The notes beneath the pieces were generated by a model. The model did no database searches and was not told where the DNA came from. It worked only from the letters and a program-made list of their open reading frames with translations. From Hydrogenophaga sp. SL48 (GTDB lineage Bacteria; Pseudomonadota; Gammaproteobacteria; Burkholderiales; Burkholderiaceae_C): a stretch of 64,000 nucleotides of DNA. Every line of letters starts with the position of its first letter. Within the stretch, counting starts at the first letter, position 1. The DNA lies in contig NZ_CP063400.1 in the NCBI RefSeq assembly GCF_021729865.1, positions 4,216,001 through 4,280,000 of the forward strand, read 5' to 3'. Shown here piece by piece: positions 24,150 to 33,362 of the stretch. A program made the translations under genes and the position numbers.

Positions 24150-27100
24150 TCAGGCGGCGCGCGCCACGTCCGTCGGCCCCGCGCGCCACTGCGCCAGCAA
24201 CCCGCTCCAGCGACCGCGCGCGGCCGCCAGGTGGCGCTCTTTCACATGGCCGAATCCCTTGATCTGCTCAGGGAGGCGGGCGATCTCCAGGGCCAGCGCG
24301 TGGTTGCCGGCGTTCAGGCCTTTCAGCAGCTCCTCGACGCTCGCGCGGTACTCGCCGATCAGGGCCCGCTCGGTGCGGCGCTCCTCGGTGCGGCCGAACA
24401 CGTCCAGCGCCGTGCCGCGCAATCCCTTGAGCTTCGCCAGCAGCCTGAAGCCGGTGAACATCAGCGGGCCGAAGCGCTGCTTGACCAGCTCGCCCTTGGC
24501 GTTTTTCTTCGCGATCAGCGGTGGCGCCAGGTGCACGTGCAGCTTGAAGTCGCCTTCGAACTGCGCGGCCAGCTTCGCGTGGAAGGCCGGGTCGCTGTGC
24601 AGGCGGGCCACCTCGTACTCGTCCTTGTAGGCCATGAGCTTGAACAGGTTCCGCGCCACGGCTTCGGTCAGCGTGGTCTTGCCGAGCTTCGCCTCGGCGT
24701 CCTGCACACGGCGCACCAGCACCTCGTACTCGCCAGCGTATGCGGCGTTCTGGTAAGCCGTCAGGAACTCGACGCGGCGCGCCACCAGGCTGTCCACCGT
24801 CTCGCGCTTCTTGAACTGGATCACCTGCTGGCCCAGCGGGCTGACCACAGCGGCCATGGCCTTGGGGTCGTGCGCGGCGCGGCGGCCCCACTCGAAGGCC
24901 TGCTTGTTTTTGTCGACCTGCACCGCGTTCAGCTCGATCGCGCGCATCAGCGCCGTCAGACCCAGCGGCACCCAACCGCGCTGCCAGGCGTAGCCCAGCA
25001 TCATGGGGTTGGTGTAGATCGAATCGCCCATCAGCTTCGACGAGGCGGCCTCGGCATCGAAGGTGCCCACCGCGTTGACACCCAGGCTGGCGGTCAGCGC
25101 GTCCACGCAGGCCTGCGCGGGGTTCTGCCAGTCGGGGTTCTTCACGAAGGCGGCCGTGGGCGTGGCGCTGGCGTTGAGCGCCACGTGGCTGCGGCCGGCG
25201 CGCAGGCGCTGCCAGCTTTCCTTGTGCGCCGCCACGATCGGGTCACAACCGATGATCAGGTCGGCCGACGCGGCCGACACGCGGGTGGTGCGTATGACAT
25301 CCTGGTGCGAGCCGATCAGCACGTGGCTCCAGGTGGCGCCGCCCTTCTGCGCCAGGCCCGCCGCGTCCTGCGTGACGATGCCCTTGCCTTCGATGTGCGC
25401 CGCCATGCCCAGCAGCTGGCCGATGGTGATGACGCCGGTGCCGCCGACGCCCGCGACGATGATGCCCCAGGCCTCGTGGGCCAGCGTGGGCAGCGTCGGC
25501 TCGGGCAACGCGCCGCCGGTCCATTCGGCCTTGGCGCCGCCCTTGTCCTTTTTGCGCAGCTGGCCGCCGTCCACCGTGACGAAGCTCGGGCAGAAGCCTT
25601 TGACGCAGGAGAAGTCCTTGTTGCAGCTGCTCTGGTTGATGGTGCGCTTGCGGCCGAACTCGGTCTCCAGCGGCTCCACGCTCAGGCAGTTGCTCTGCAC
25701 GCTGCAGTCACCACAACCTTCACACACCAGCTCGTTGATCACCACGCGCTCAGTCGGCTCGACCATCGTGCCGCGCTTGCGGCGGCGGCGCTTTTCGGTG
25801 GCGCAGGTCTGGTCGTAGATGATGACCGTGGTGCCCTTGATCTCGCGGAACTCGCGCTGCACCGCGTCCAGCGTGTCGCGGTGCTGGATGGCGATGCCAC
25901 TCGGCAGCCCACCCACGCTGGCGTACTTCTCGGGCTCGTCGGTCACGATGGTGATCTTCACCGCGCCCTCGGCGCGCATGCTCTGCGCGATCTGCACGAC
26001 CGAATGGCCCTCGGGCCGCTCACCGACCTGCTGGCCGCCCGTCATGGCCACGGCGTCGTTGTACAGAATCTTGTAGGTGATGTTCACGCCGGCGGCGATG
26101 CTCTGGCGCACCGCCAGGATGCCGCTGTGGAAGTAGGTGCCGTCGCCCAGGTTGGCGAACATGTGCTGGTCATTCACGAACGGTTGCTGACCGACCCAGG
26201 GCACACCCTCGCCGCCCATCTGGGTGAAGCCCACGGTGGCGCGGTCCATCCAGATGGTCATGAAGTGGCAGCCGATGCCGGCCATGGCACGCGAGCCCTC
26301 GGGCACCTTGGTGCTGGTATTGTGCGGGCAGCCCGAGCAGAACCAAGGCTGGCGCTCGGCGCCTTCCACGCCCTTGGTCAGCAGGGTCTGCATGGACTGC
26401 TCCTGCGCCGTGAGGATGGCGAGCTGCGCGTCGATGCGCGCCTGCACGTCCTCGGGCAGGCCCATCTTGCGCAGGCGCTTGGCGACGGCGCGGGCGATGA
26501 TGCTCGGCGTCAGGTCGGCGTTGGCGCGCAGCAGGGTATGGGCGCTCGGGTTGGGCATGGACCACTCGCCGCCGGTGAAGTCGCCTTCGACCTCGTCGAA
26601 CTTGCCCAGCACGTGCGGGCGCACGTCCGAGCGCCAGTTGTAGAGCTCTTCCTTCAGCTGGTATTCGATGACCTGGCGCTTCTCTTCGACCACCAGGATC
26701 TCGCGCAGGCCGGTGGCGAACTCGCGCGTGGTCTGCGCTTCCAGCGGCCACACCACGTTGACCTTGTGCAGGCGCAGGCCGATGCGGCGGCAGGTGTCGT
26801 CGTCCAGGCCCAGGTCCAGCAGGGCCTGGCGCGTGTCGTTGAAGGCCTTGCCGCTGGCGATGATGCCGAAGCGGTCGTTCGGGCCGGCGACCACGTTGTG
26901 GTTGAGCTTGTTGGCGCGGATGTAGGACAGCGCGGCGTACCACTTGAAGTCAAAGAGGCGCGCCTCCTGCTCCAGCGCCGCGTCGGGCCAGCGGATGTGC
27001 AGGCCGCCGGGTGGCATGTCGAACTCGGGGATCACGATGTTGACCCGCTCCGGGTCGATCATCGCCGTCGCGCTCGATTCCACGATCTCCTGGATCGTCT

Positions 27101-27734
27101 TCATGCCGGCCCAGACGCCGCTGAAACGGCTCATGGCGATGGCGTGGATGCCCAGGTCCAGGATGTCCTGCACCGTGGACGGAAAGAACACCGGCAGGCC
27201 GCAGGCCTTGAAGATGTGGTCGCTCTGGTGCGCGGCGGTGCTGCTCTTGGCCACGTGGTCGTCGCCGGCCACCGCGATCACGCCGCCCCAGGGCGTGGTG
27301 CCGGCCATGTTGGCGTGTTTGAACACGTCGCTGCAGCGGTCCACGCCCGGGCCCTTGCCGTACCAGATGCCGAACACACCATCAAATTTGTTGGAGCCTT
27401 GAGGCGCAAAGCCCAGCTGCTGCGTGCCCCAGAGCGCGGTGGCCGCCAGCTCCTCGTTCACGCCGGGCTGGAACACGATGTTCTGCGCCTTCAGGTAGGG
27501 CGCGGCCTTCTGCAGCGCCTGGTCGTAGCCGCCCAGCGGCGAGCCGCGGTAACCGCTGATGAAGCCCGCCGTGTTCTTGCCCTGCAGGGCGTCGCGCTGG
27601 CGCTGCAGCATGGGCAGCTTGACCAGCGCCTGCACGCCGCTCATGAAGGCGCGGCCGTGGTCCAGCGAATATTTGTCGTCGAGCGTGACGGTCTCTAGGG
27701 CCTTGCGGATGTGCTCGGGCAATGGGGCGTTCAT
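24150..27734 (-). CDS. Fused indolepyruvate / 2-oxoacid ferredoxin oxidoreductase (IorAB-type)
   Basis: 1194 residues from the ATG at 27734, which has AGGAGA 7 nt upstream. Domains in order: pyrimidine-binding and TPP-binding domains of the alpha part (SGYRGSPLGGYDQAL near residue 60; GIGCHFMTIWMD), a ferredoxin-like segment with cysteines (CEGCGDCSVQSNC and SSCNKDFSC), the gamma domain (GVGGTGVITIGQLLGM), and a C-terminal DUF6537-like extension. It oxidatively decarboxylates aryl or branched 2-oxoacids to acyl-CoA with reduced ferredoxin, for amino acid catabolism. The divergent AsnC/Lrp gene probably controls it. Confidence 0.92.
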   Translation of the reverse strand: MNAPLPEHIRKALETVTLDDKYSLDHGRAFMSGVQALVKLPMLQRQRDALQGKNTAGFISGYRGSPLGGYDQALQKAAPYLKAQNIVFQPGVNEELAATALWGTQQLGFAPQGSNKFDGVFGIWYGKGPGVDRCSDVFKHANMAGTTPWGGVIAVAGDDHVAKSSTAAHQSDHIFKACGLPVFFPSTVQDILDLGIHAIAMSRFSGVWAGMKTIQEIVESSATAMIDPERVNIVIPEFDMPPGGLHIRWPDAALEQEARLFDFKWYAALSYIRANKLNHNVVAGPNDRFGIIASGKAFNDTRQALLDLGLDDDTCRRIGLRLHKVNVVWPLEAQTTREFATGLREILVVEEKRQVIEYQLKEELYNWRSDVRPHVLGKFDEVEGDFTGGEWSMPNPSAHTLLRANADLTPSIIARAVAKRLRKMGLPEDVQARIDAQLAILTAQEQSMQTLLTKGVEGAERQPWFCSGCPHNTSTKVPEGSRAMAGIGCHFMTIWMDRATVGFTQMGGEGVPWVGQQPFVNDQHMFANLGDGTYFHSGILAVRQSIAAGVNITYKILYNDAVAMTGGQQVGERPEGHSVVQIAQSMRAEGAVKITIVTDEPEKYASVGGLPSGIAIQHRDTLDAVQREFREIKGTTVIIYDQTCATEKRRRRKRGTMVEPTERVVINELVCEGCGDCSVQSNCLSVEPLETEFGRKRTINQSSCNKDFSCVKGFCPSFVTVDGGQLRKKDKGGAKAEWTGGALPEPTLPTLAHEAWGIIVAGVGGTGVITIGQLLGMAAHIEGKGIVTQDAAGLAQKGGATWSHVLIGSHQDVIRTTRVSAASADLIIGCDPIVAAHKESWQRLRAGRSHVALNASATPTAAFVKNPDWQNPAQACVDALTASLGVNAVGTFDAEAASSKLMGDSIYTNPMMLGYAWQRGWVPLGLTALMRAIELNAVQVDKNKQAFEWGRRAAHDPKAMAAVVSPLGQQVIQFKKRETVDSLVARRVEFLTAYQNAAYAGEYEVLVRRVQDAEAKLGKTTLTEAVARNLFKLMAYKDEYEVARLHSDPAFHAKLAAQFEGDFKLHVHLAPPLIAKKNAKGELVKQRFGPLMFTGFRLLAKLKGLRGTALDVFGRTEERRTERALIGEYRASVEELLKGLNAGNHALALEIARLPEQIKGFGHVKERHLAAARGRWSGLLAQWRAGPTDVARAA

Positions 27735-27911
27735 CTTGTTGTCTCCTGCGTGGGTGGGAACGCCTCGTGGGCGTCTTTTTGAACCGCCATCCGGCCGGAT
27801 CGGCCAGCGTCGGTGTGACGCACAGTGTAGGGCGCGACGGTGGACAGGTGTTTGCTTTTCATGCCCGGTTTCGCGACACTTGAGAAAGCTTCTTTCTATA
27901 AACAGCCGATC

Positions 27912-28421
27912 ATGGAAACACTCGACAAGTTTGACCTCGCCATCCTGAACGAACTGCAAAACGACGGCCGGCTGACCAACGCCGAGCTGGCCAGCCGCGT
28001 GGGCCTGTCGGCCGCGCCGTGCTGGCGCCGCGTGCGTGCGCTGGAAGAGGCCGGCTTCATCACCGGCTACCGCGCCGAGCTCAACCGCGACAAGATCGGC
28101 CTGGGCGTGCTGGCCTTCGTGCGGCTGGACGCCGAGCGCAACAGCGGCGACGTGCTGCGCCAGATGGAGGCCGCGATCCAGAAGATCCCCGAAATCGTGT
28201 CCTGCCACTACATCAGTGGCTCGGGCACCTTCGAGCTGCAGGTGGTCTGCCCCGACCTGGGTGAGTTCAGCCGTTTTGCGCGCGAGGTGCTGATCAACCT
28301 GCCCAACGTGAAAGACCTGCACACCAGCTTTTCGCTGGGCGAGGTGAAGGCGGCGAGTGCCCTGCCGCTGGGGCACCTGTTGTCCAAAAGCGTTAACACG
28401 GCAGCCGCTCGCAAAACTTGA
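27912..28421 (+). CDS. Lrp/AsnC family transcriptional regulator
   Basis: 169 residues from the ATG at 27912. N-terminal helix-turn-helix (DLAILNELQNDGRLTN, then LASRVGLSAAPCWRRVRAL) and a C-terminal RAM ligand-binding domain (VLAFVRLD, then SCHYISGSGTFELQVVC). Members sense amino acids. It is divergent from the 2-oxoacid ferredoxin oxidoreductase gene with a 177-bp shared promoter region, which points to control of that gene by an aromatic or branched-chain amino acid. The frame is open 24 codons further upstream without a better start. Confidence 0.93.
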   Translation: METLDKFDLAILNELQNDGRLTNAELASRVGLSAAPCWRRVRALEEAGFITGYRAELNRDKIGLGVLAFVRLDAERNSGDVLRQMEAAIQKIPEIVSCHYISGSGTFELQVVCPDLGEFSRFAREVLINLPNVKDLHTSFSLGEVKAASALPLGHLLSKSVNTAAARKT

Positions 28422-28620
28422 GGTTTTTTGCCAATACCGGCCCCAAAAGCTCGACCGCCTGGGTAGAAAAACGCTGCAAGTGCTTGAAAGTGTGCGTTTT
28501 TACCGCTTTCATGGCTTGCAGCCTTTGGCCGCTCACCGTAACATTCCGACACCAAAAACACATCTTGAGTACCTCGAAGGTCTTCAGTTGTCCGAAAAAT
28601 CCCATCCTGAAAGAATCGTT

Positions 28621-29223
28621 GTGAACAAGTCCCTGATCCTGAAATCTGCCGTCGCTCTGGCCCTTGCCGCTCCCCTTCTGGCCTCAGCCGAAGCCAACCT
28701 GGTCGCCACCGGCAACGCCGTGGCCCGCCTGGACTTCCGGGTCATCATCCCGCGCGTGCTCTTCCTGGGTGTGGGTTCCGGTGCCACGACCGTCCCGATG
28801 GCCAACAACACGAACGTTGACATGGTGACCTTCGACTACACCACCAACCCGGCCGCCGTGGGCGCCGGCACAGCCGCTGGCAACATCACCGGCGCCGTGG
28901 TGCCGGTGCGGGTGGTGGGCAACAACGGGCAGATCGTGCTCACGGCCGCCACCACCGGCGCCCTGTCCAACGGCTCCGGCGACAGCATTGCCTGGACCGA
29001 GATCTCGGCCACCTCCAGCCTGGCCGCCCTGCCCAGCCCTGCCATTCCCCTGACCGGCACGGGCGCAGGCAGCAACGTGACGCTGTCCTCCGGCACCAAG
29101 GTCACCGACCGCTCGGCCAACTGGACCTTCGGCTACGCCAACTCGACCGTGGTGCCAGCCGGCACCTACGGCGCCACCGTCGCCAACAACGGCCGGGTGA
29201 CCTACACCGCCGCCATGCCCTGA
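28621..29223 (+). CDS. Pilin-like secreted protein, probable major subunit
   Basis: 200 residues from a GTG start at 28621; the next residues (NKSLILKSAVALALAAPLLASAEA) form a clear signal peptide, so GTG is the only sensible start. The mature protein is Thr/Ser/Gly/Val-rich with alternating beta pattern, no Lys-rich regions and no Cys, and ends GRVTYTAAMP, like the last strand of chaperone-usher subunits. Its early LDFRVIIPRV recurs as LNFRIIIPP in the last subunit of the locus. Two strong hairpins follow the stop, as often seen after a major pilin gene. The family is not one I can name. Confidence 0.7.
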   Translation: MNKSLILKSAVALALAAPLLASAEANLVATGNAVARLDFRVIIPRVLFLGVGSGATTVPMANNTNVDMVTFDYTTNPAAVGAGTAAGNITGAVVPVRVVGNNGQIVLTAATTGALSNGSGDSIAWTEISATSSLAALPSPAIPLTGTGAGSNVTLSSGTKVTDRSANWTFGYANSTVVPAGTYGATVANNGRVTYTAAMP

Positions 29224-29234
29224 GCATGTGCCGA

Positions 29235-29285
29235 GGTGGCGGCAACGCCGCCACCATCGAGGTCGCGGAGGGCTTGACCCTCCGC
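29235..29285 (+). terminator. Two tandem hairpins after the first pilin-like gene
   Basis: GGTGGCGG-CAACG-CCGCCACC (29235-29255) and GCGGAGGG-CTTGA-CCCTCCGC (29265-29285), each a perfect 8-bp GC-rich stem, start 12 bp after the stop. No T-run follows. They may partly terminate transcription or stabilise the upstream mRNA so that the first subunit is made in excess. Confidence 0.55.
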
Positions 29286-29364
29286 CGTCATTTGAGGCCC
29301 TGCAAAGCCGTGTGATGCAATGCCCCGCAGCAACCCTTCCTGACCGTCCCGTCACCACGACCCC

Positions 29365-30024
29365 ATGAAACGCATGAACCACCGCACCACTGCCCGCAAA
29401 GCGGCCGGCGCCTGTCTGGCCCTGCTGTGCGTGGCAGAGATGGCCGCGGCCCATGCCTGGTCGTTGAGCGTCACGGCGGGCCCCCGCCGGCTGTTTCTGC
29501 ACGTGGGCAATGGCGCGCTCAGCGGCAGCAGCGCGGGCACCCTCAACGGGACCTTGGGGACCAGCGGCATCGTCAACACGGTGCGGGTCGACGTGCCCTT
29601 TGCCCAGCTGGGCAACGGCACGGCGCTGCCCATGACCAGCGACAGCACCCAGAACGTCAGCCTGTACGACGACGGCTACAACACCTGCCCCAACCCCGCC
29701 AGCCAGGTCATGGTCGGCGCCGGGTTCCGCCGCAACAGTGGCAACGCCAACGCCACACTGACCGTGGCATCGCCGGCCAACCTGTCCAACGCCAGCAGCG
29801 ACACCATCCCGTTCAACCAGATCAGCTGGACCGTTTCAGCCCCTGGCAGCGGTGTGCCCAACGTGATTTCCGCCGGCACGTTCAACGGTGGCTCCCTGAC
29901 CCTGGCCACCGTGCCGGGCAACACCTACCTCGAAAACTGCCACACCTTCCGGTTCGCCAATGGCGCGGTTCGGGCGGCCGGCACGTACACCGGCCGGGTG
30001 ACCTACACCCTGGCGGCCCCATGA
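29365..30024 (+). CDS. Pilin-like secreted protein, second subunit
   Basis: 219 residues. Signal peptide of about 29 residues (CLALLCVAEMAAAHA). Mature part Gly/Ser/Asn/Thr-rich with beta pattern and two cysteines (NTCPNP and ENCHTF) that could form a disulfide. It ends GRVTYTLAAP, matching the end of the first subunit (GRVTYTAAMP), so the two are related. Its stop overlaps the next start (ATGA). Probably a minor or adaptor subunit. Confidence 0.68.
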   Translation: MKRMNHRTTARKAAGACLALLCVAEMAAAHAWSLSVTAGPRRLFLHVGNGALSGSSAGTLNGTLGTSGIVNTVRVDVPFAQLGNGTALPMTSDSTQNVSLYDDGYNTCPNPASQVMVGAGFRRNSGNANATLTVASPANLSNASSDTIPFNQISWTVSAPGSGVPNVISAGTFNGGSLTLATVPGNTYLENCHTFRFANGAVRAAGTYTGRVTYTLAAP

Positions 30025-30479
30025 GGGTCTTCAAACGCCTTCTCCAGGTTGCCCTGGGCGTGCTGGTGGCTGGCTCCGCGCTGGCCAACCCGCACCGGCT
30101 GGACGATTCGCAGAGCCACACCGTGCCGCCCAACGTGCAGATGCAATGGCTGCCCATGGTGCGGGGACAGTCGGCGAGCGGCATGGAGGCCTGGGTGCGC
30201 GTCAACATCCGCATCGACACCCGCGAGTGGGTCGGCCGCAGCGGCCGCATCTACATGGTGCTGCCGCGTGACCAGACATCCAACATCGAAGCCGTCTGGA
30301 CCACCCAGGGGCGCCTGCTGGCCGGCAGCCTGGTGTCGGGCGAACGCAGCCTGGTCTTCGCTGGCACGATCCCCGGCGCCACGCTGGAAGACCAGCTGCA
30401 GGTGCGGCTGCGATCCAACGCCGACTGGTCCTCCAACAGCCGGCGCCTGAATTTCCACTTCGAACTTGATGTCGACTGA
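30021..30479 (+). CDS. Small secreted protein of a fimbria-like locus
   Basis: 152 residues with a signal peptide (about 22 residues, ending GSALA). The mature domain is beta-rich with many Arg and Trp (AWVRVNIRIDTREWVGR, RIYMVLPRD) and no cysteines. I do not recognise it; it lacks the pilin C-terminal strand seen in the neighbours, so a periplasmic assembly or tip role is more likely than a shaft subunit. Translationally coupled on both sides: ATGA overlap upstream and an 11-nt overlap with the chaperone gene. Confidence 0.65.
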   Translation: MRVFKRLLQVALGVLVAGSALANPHRLDDSQSHTVPPNVQMQWLPMVRGQSASGMEAWVRVNIRIDTREWVGRSGRIYMVLPRDQTSNIEAVWTTQGRLLAGSLVSGERSLVFAGTIPGATLEDQLQVRLRSNADWSSNSRRLNFHFELDVD

Positions 30480-31317
30480 ATCCGCCATGCCGATTGCACG
30501 CCCTGAATCGATGCCCCGCCCCTCGCACCTGCTGCTGGGTTGGGCCTGTGCCGTCGGCCTGTTGTCGGCGCCCCTGCCCGGGCAGGCCCAGGGCTTCGCC
30601 GCCTACATCACACCCCCGCGGTTCGAGGTGAAGGTCTCACCCGGACAGTCGCTGCGCCAGGTGCTGGAAATCCAGCACGCCGGGCAACAAAAAGGCAACT
30701 ACCGCATCTACACCAGCGACTGGACACTCAATGCCGACAACTCGGTGAACTTCACCGACGAACTGGCCGCCGACAGCTGCCGGCCCTGGGTCGCCATCGA
30801 GCGGCGCGAACTGGTGATCGAGCCGGCCGCGCGTTACCGCTACCGGTTCGAGATCACACCGCCCCCCGGCACGCCAGCGCGTGAATGCCGCTTTGCGCTG
30901 ATGGTGGAAGGCCTGGAGCCGGCCCTGGTGCAAGGCAGTTTGAACTTCCCGGTGGGGGGCCGCATCGGCGTGATCGTCTACGTCGCCATCGGCGACGCAG
31001 CGCCGCAACTGGAGATCGCCAGCACCCGGGTCGTGACGGCGGGGGGCAAGGCGACCGCCGTGGTCGATGTGCGCAACCTTGGCAACGCACACGGTCGGCT
31101 GGAGGGCTTCGTCAACGGCACCGACGCCACCGGCGCCCGCTTCGAGATGGCACCTTCTGACCTGCCGATCCTGCCGGGCGAGACACGCGCCGTGACCCTC
31201 ATCCCGGTGGTCGAAGATGGCCAACCTGCGCCCGAGGTGCGATTCCCGCTGGTGGTCAAGGGCAAGCTTGAATGGGGCAAGAACAGCGTGCCGCTGGATA
31301 CGCGCTTCGCTCCATGA
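30469..31317 (+). CDS. PapD-like periplasmic chaperone
   Basis: 282 residues from the ATG at 30469 (ATG at 30487 or 30511 would shorten it by 6 or 14). Signal peptide ending near PGQAQG. Two immunoglobulin-like domains: the N-terminal one starts ITPPRFEVKVSPGQ and includes RYRYRFEITPP in the place of the usual binding strand; the C-terminal one includes GRIGVIVYVAIG and ATAVVDVRNLGNAHG. It should donate a strand to the pilin-like subunits in the periplasm. Its divergence from classical PapD suggests an alpha-type or novel system. Overlaps the barrel gene start (ATGA). Confidence 0.75.
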   Translation: MSTESAMPIARPESMPRPSHLLLGWACAVGLLSAPLPGQAQGFAAYITPPRFEVKVSPGQSLRQVLEIQHAGQQKGNYRIYTSDWTLNADNSVNFTDELAADSCRPWVAIERRELVIEPAARYRYRFEITPPPGTPARECRFALMVEGLEPALVQGSLNFPVGGRIGVIVYVAIGDAAPQLEIASTRVVTAGGKATAVVDVRNLGNAHGRLEGFVNGTDATGARFEMAPSDLPILPGETRAVTLIPVVEDGQPAPEVRFPLVVKGKLEWGKNSVPLDTRFAP

Positions 31318-33287
31318 TCAAACGGGTGACCCGCCAGACACGTTGTGTGCTGGCCATTGTGGGCGCGTCTGCCCCCCTGCTGGCGGCCTGGTCACAGACA
31401 GCGCCACCCCCACCCGCTGCGCCGGCCTATGTGGACCGGGTGATCGACAACCTGCCGCCCGAAGCGCCCTCCGACAACGAAGGCTACGACTACAACCGGG
31501 AAGGCTGGCCACGTTTCCTGCGGCTGGAAACCCGGCTGGGCACGCAGCCCTTCGATCAGACCCGCAGCACGCGCCTGGGCTTTGGCGTCTATGGTCTGCT
31601 GGAAACACCCAACCACGGCACGCTGTCGGTGGACGGCACCTACGCGCCACGCGACAGCAACGGCACGCTCACGCTGCGCCAGCGGGGCATGCCGCTCGAT
31701 GGCGGCTGGCTCACCAGCAACGAGCTCGGCCTCATCAACGCGGCAGCACCCGACATCATGCGTCTGCCCGCGCGAATCTACCTGCCTTCGGCCATCCTTC
31801 AGGGACTGAGCAGCGAGTGGGAAAACGCCGGGCACGGCCTGCAGCTGCAGGCCACCGCGGGTGAGCCCGGGCGGCTGGACTTCCTGCCCGCGAGCGGATT
31901 TCGGCAACTGCCGGGGCGGCGCACCACGCTCGGCGGCCAATGGCGCATCACCTCCCCGGATGACGACCCCCTCTCACGCCAGGGCTGGACGGCGGCCCTG
32001 GCGCACGAAGACGCGCGCGGCGTCACCGAGCTGGACCAGCCACAGCAGCCCAGCGACTACGTCAATGCCAGTTCCACCGTGCTGGCCCTGCGGCAAGAGG
32101 GCGCAGAGCACCACGTCCAGGCGCAAGTGGTCAGCACGCAGAACAGCCACCTGAGCGACGCTCGCCACGGGTTCTGGATCGACGGCGAGTGGAAAGAGGG
32201 TCCACGCCGGCACGGCGTGGGCGCCTACCGGCTGGAGCCCGGCCTCACCTGGGCCAACCTGCCCTTGGCCAACGACATCCTGGGTGCCTACGTGCGGTCG
32301 AACTGGCGCACCCGCCAGTGGTCGGCCGAAGGTTCGGTGGACGTGCTGGATTCGATCAGCGGACGCAGCGCCAGCGGCTTCTTCGCCACCGGGTCCGGCC
32401 GCTGGCGCATCAACCGCGACCACACCCTGGGCGCCGGCGCCTCGGTGCGCCGCTTCAGCGGCGACGCATGGAGCACCTATGGTGACTGGCGCTTCCAGAA
32501 CATCTGGGGCACCAGCGGCCTGCGGCTGGAACTCGCCGGAGGGGAGGCCCAGTCCAGCTCCCGCGCCCTGATCTGGGATCAGGAGTGGGTGGTACCGCAG
32601 GGCTTTGCCTTCTCCACCAGCCTGGGCACCACCGCCTACAGCGCCACCGAGAGCCTGCCGGCCGAAAACACCTGGAACGGGGCGCTGAGCGTGACGGCCC
32701 CGCTCACCAGCAAGGCGAGCCTGCGCGCCAACCTCAACACCGAGCGCAGCGACAGCGGACAGACACGGGTGGGCCTGACCCTGGGCGCCAACTGGCGCAT
32801 CGATGCACGCTGGAGCCTGGAAGGCAACTACAACCGCTCCAGTGGCCGCAGCCGCTTCACGCCATCGCTCGACCCGCTGGCGCCGGTGGGGCAGACGACG
32901 GCAGAGAGCGACCGCTCGTTCTACGCCGTGCTGCGCTACGAGTTCGACGCGGGCAGTCGCAACGTGCCTTTGGGCGGCAAGGCGACCGACGGCGGCGGCC
33001 GCATCGAAGGCACCGTCTTCTTCGACGCCAACCGCAGCGGCACCCAGGACGCCAGCGAAACCGGCGCGCCCGGCGTCACCGTCTCCCTCGACAACCGATA
33101 CGCCGTGCGCACCGACGCGCAAGGCCGCTTCAGTTTCCCCTTCGTCGCCAGCGGCCCGCGCACCGTCACCGTGCGCAACGAAACCCTGCCCCTGCCCTGG
33201 GGCGTGGTCGACGAAGGTCAGACCAAGGTCGACGTGCGCCTGCGCGAAACCACCCGGCTCAGCCTGCCGGTGCAGCGCCCCGATTGA
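31314..33287 (+). CDS. Outer-membrane beta-barrel with C-terminal SdrD/CNA-B-like domain, usher-like
   Basis: 657 residues. Signal peptide of about 28 residues. Residues about 60-560 show many amphipathic strands in pairs (RLGFGVYGLLE, TLGGQWRI, SLGTTAYSA, VGLTLGANWRID) consistent with an outer membrane barrel. Residues about 560-657 form a prealbumin-like SdrD/CNA-B domain (GRIEGTVFFDANRSGTQD, the G.V..D.N.(D/N)G.(Q)D pattern, then PGVTVSL and FSFPFVASGPRTVTV). Canonical FimD/CsuD ushers are about 800-900 residues with a plug and two C-terminal domains, so this is either a highly divergent usher or a different exporter. Position after the chaperone gene supports the usher role. Confidence 0.65.
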   Translation: MIKRVTRQTRCVLAIVGASAPLLAAWSQTAPPPPAAPAYVDRVIDNLPPEAPSDNEGYDYNREGWPRFLRLETRLGTQPFDQTRSTRLGFGVYGLLETPNHGTLSVDGTYAPRDSNGTLTLRQRGMPLDGGWLTSNELGLINAAAPDIMRLPARIYLPSAILQGLSSEWENAGHGLQLQATAGEPGRLDFLPASGFRQLPGRRTTLGGQWRITSPDDDPLSRQGWTAALAHEDARGVTELDQPQQPSDYVNASSTVLALRQEGAEHHVQAQVVSTQNSHLSDARHGFWIDGEWKEGPRRHGVGAYRLEPGLTWANLPLANDILGAYVRSNWRTRQWSAEGSVDVLDSISGRSASGFFATGSGRWRINRDHTLGAGASVRRFSGDAWSTYGDWRFQNIWGTSGLRLELAGGEAQSSSRALIWDQEWVVPQGFAFSTSLGTTAYSATESLPAENTWNGALSVTAPLTSKASLRANLNTERSDSGQTRVGLTLGANWRIDARWSLEGNYNRSSGRSRFTPSLDPLAPVGQTTAESDRSFYAVLRYEFDAGSRNVPLGGKATDGGGRIEGTVFFDANRSGTQDASETGAPGVTVSLDNRYAVRTDAQGRFSFPFVASGPRTVTVRNETLPLPWGVVDEGQTKVDVRLRETTRLSLPVQRPD

Positions 33288-33295
33288 AGGGCCCC

Positions 33296-33313
33296 GCCCG
33301 GACGCGGCCGGGC
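33296..33313 (+). terminator. Hairpin between the barrel gene and the last subunit
   Basis: GCCCGG-ACGCGG-CCGGGC, a 6-bp GC stem 9 bp after the stop, without T-run. Possible attenuator. Confidence 0.3.
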
Positions 33314-33362
33314 CTCGTGAAAATTACCTTCAAGTTGACGCCGGGAGTGCCGAAGATGGAGC

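Noticed and set aside
24114..27698. 1194-codon open frame on the plus strand opposite the 2-oxoacid ferredoxin oxidoreductase gene
   Set aside because: Its translation is rich in His, Arg and Ala with no domain sense; it results from GC-rich codon use of the real gene on the other strand.
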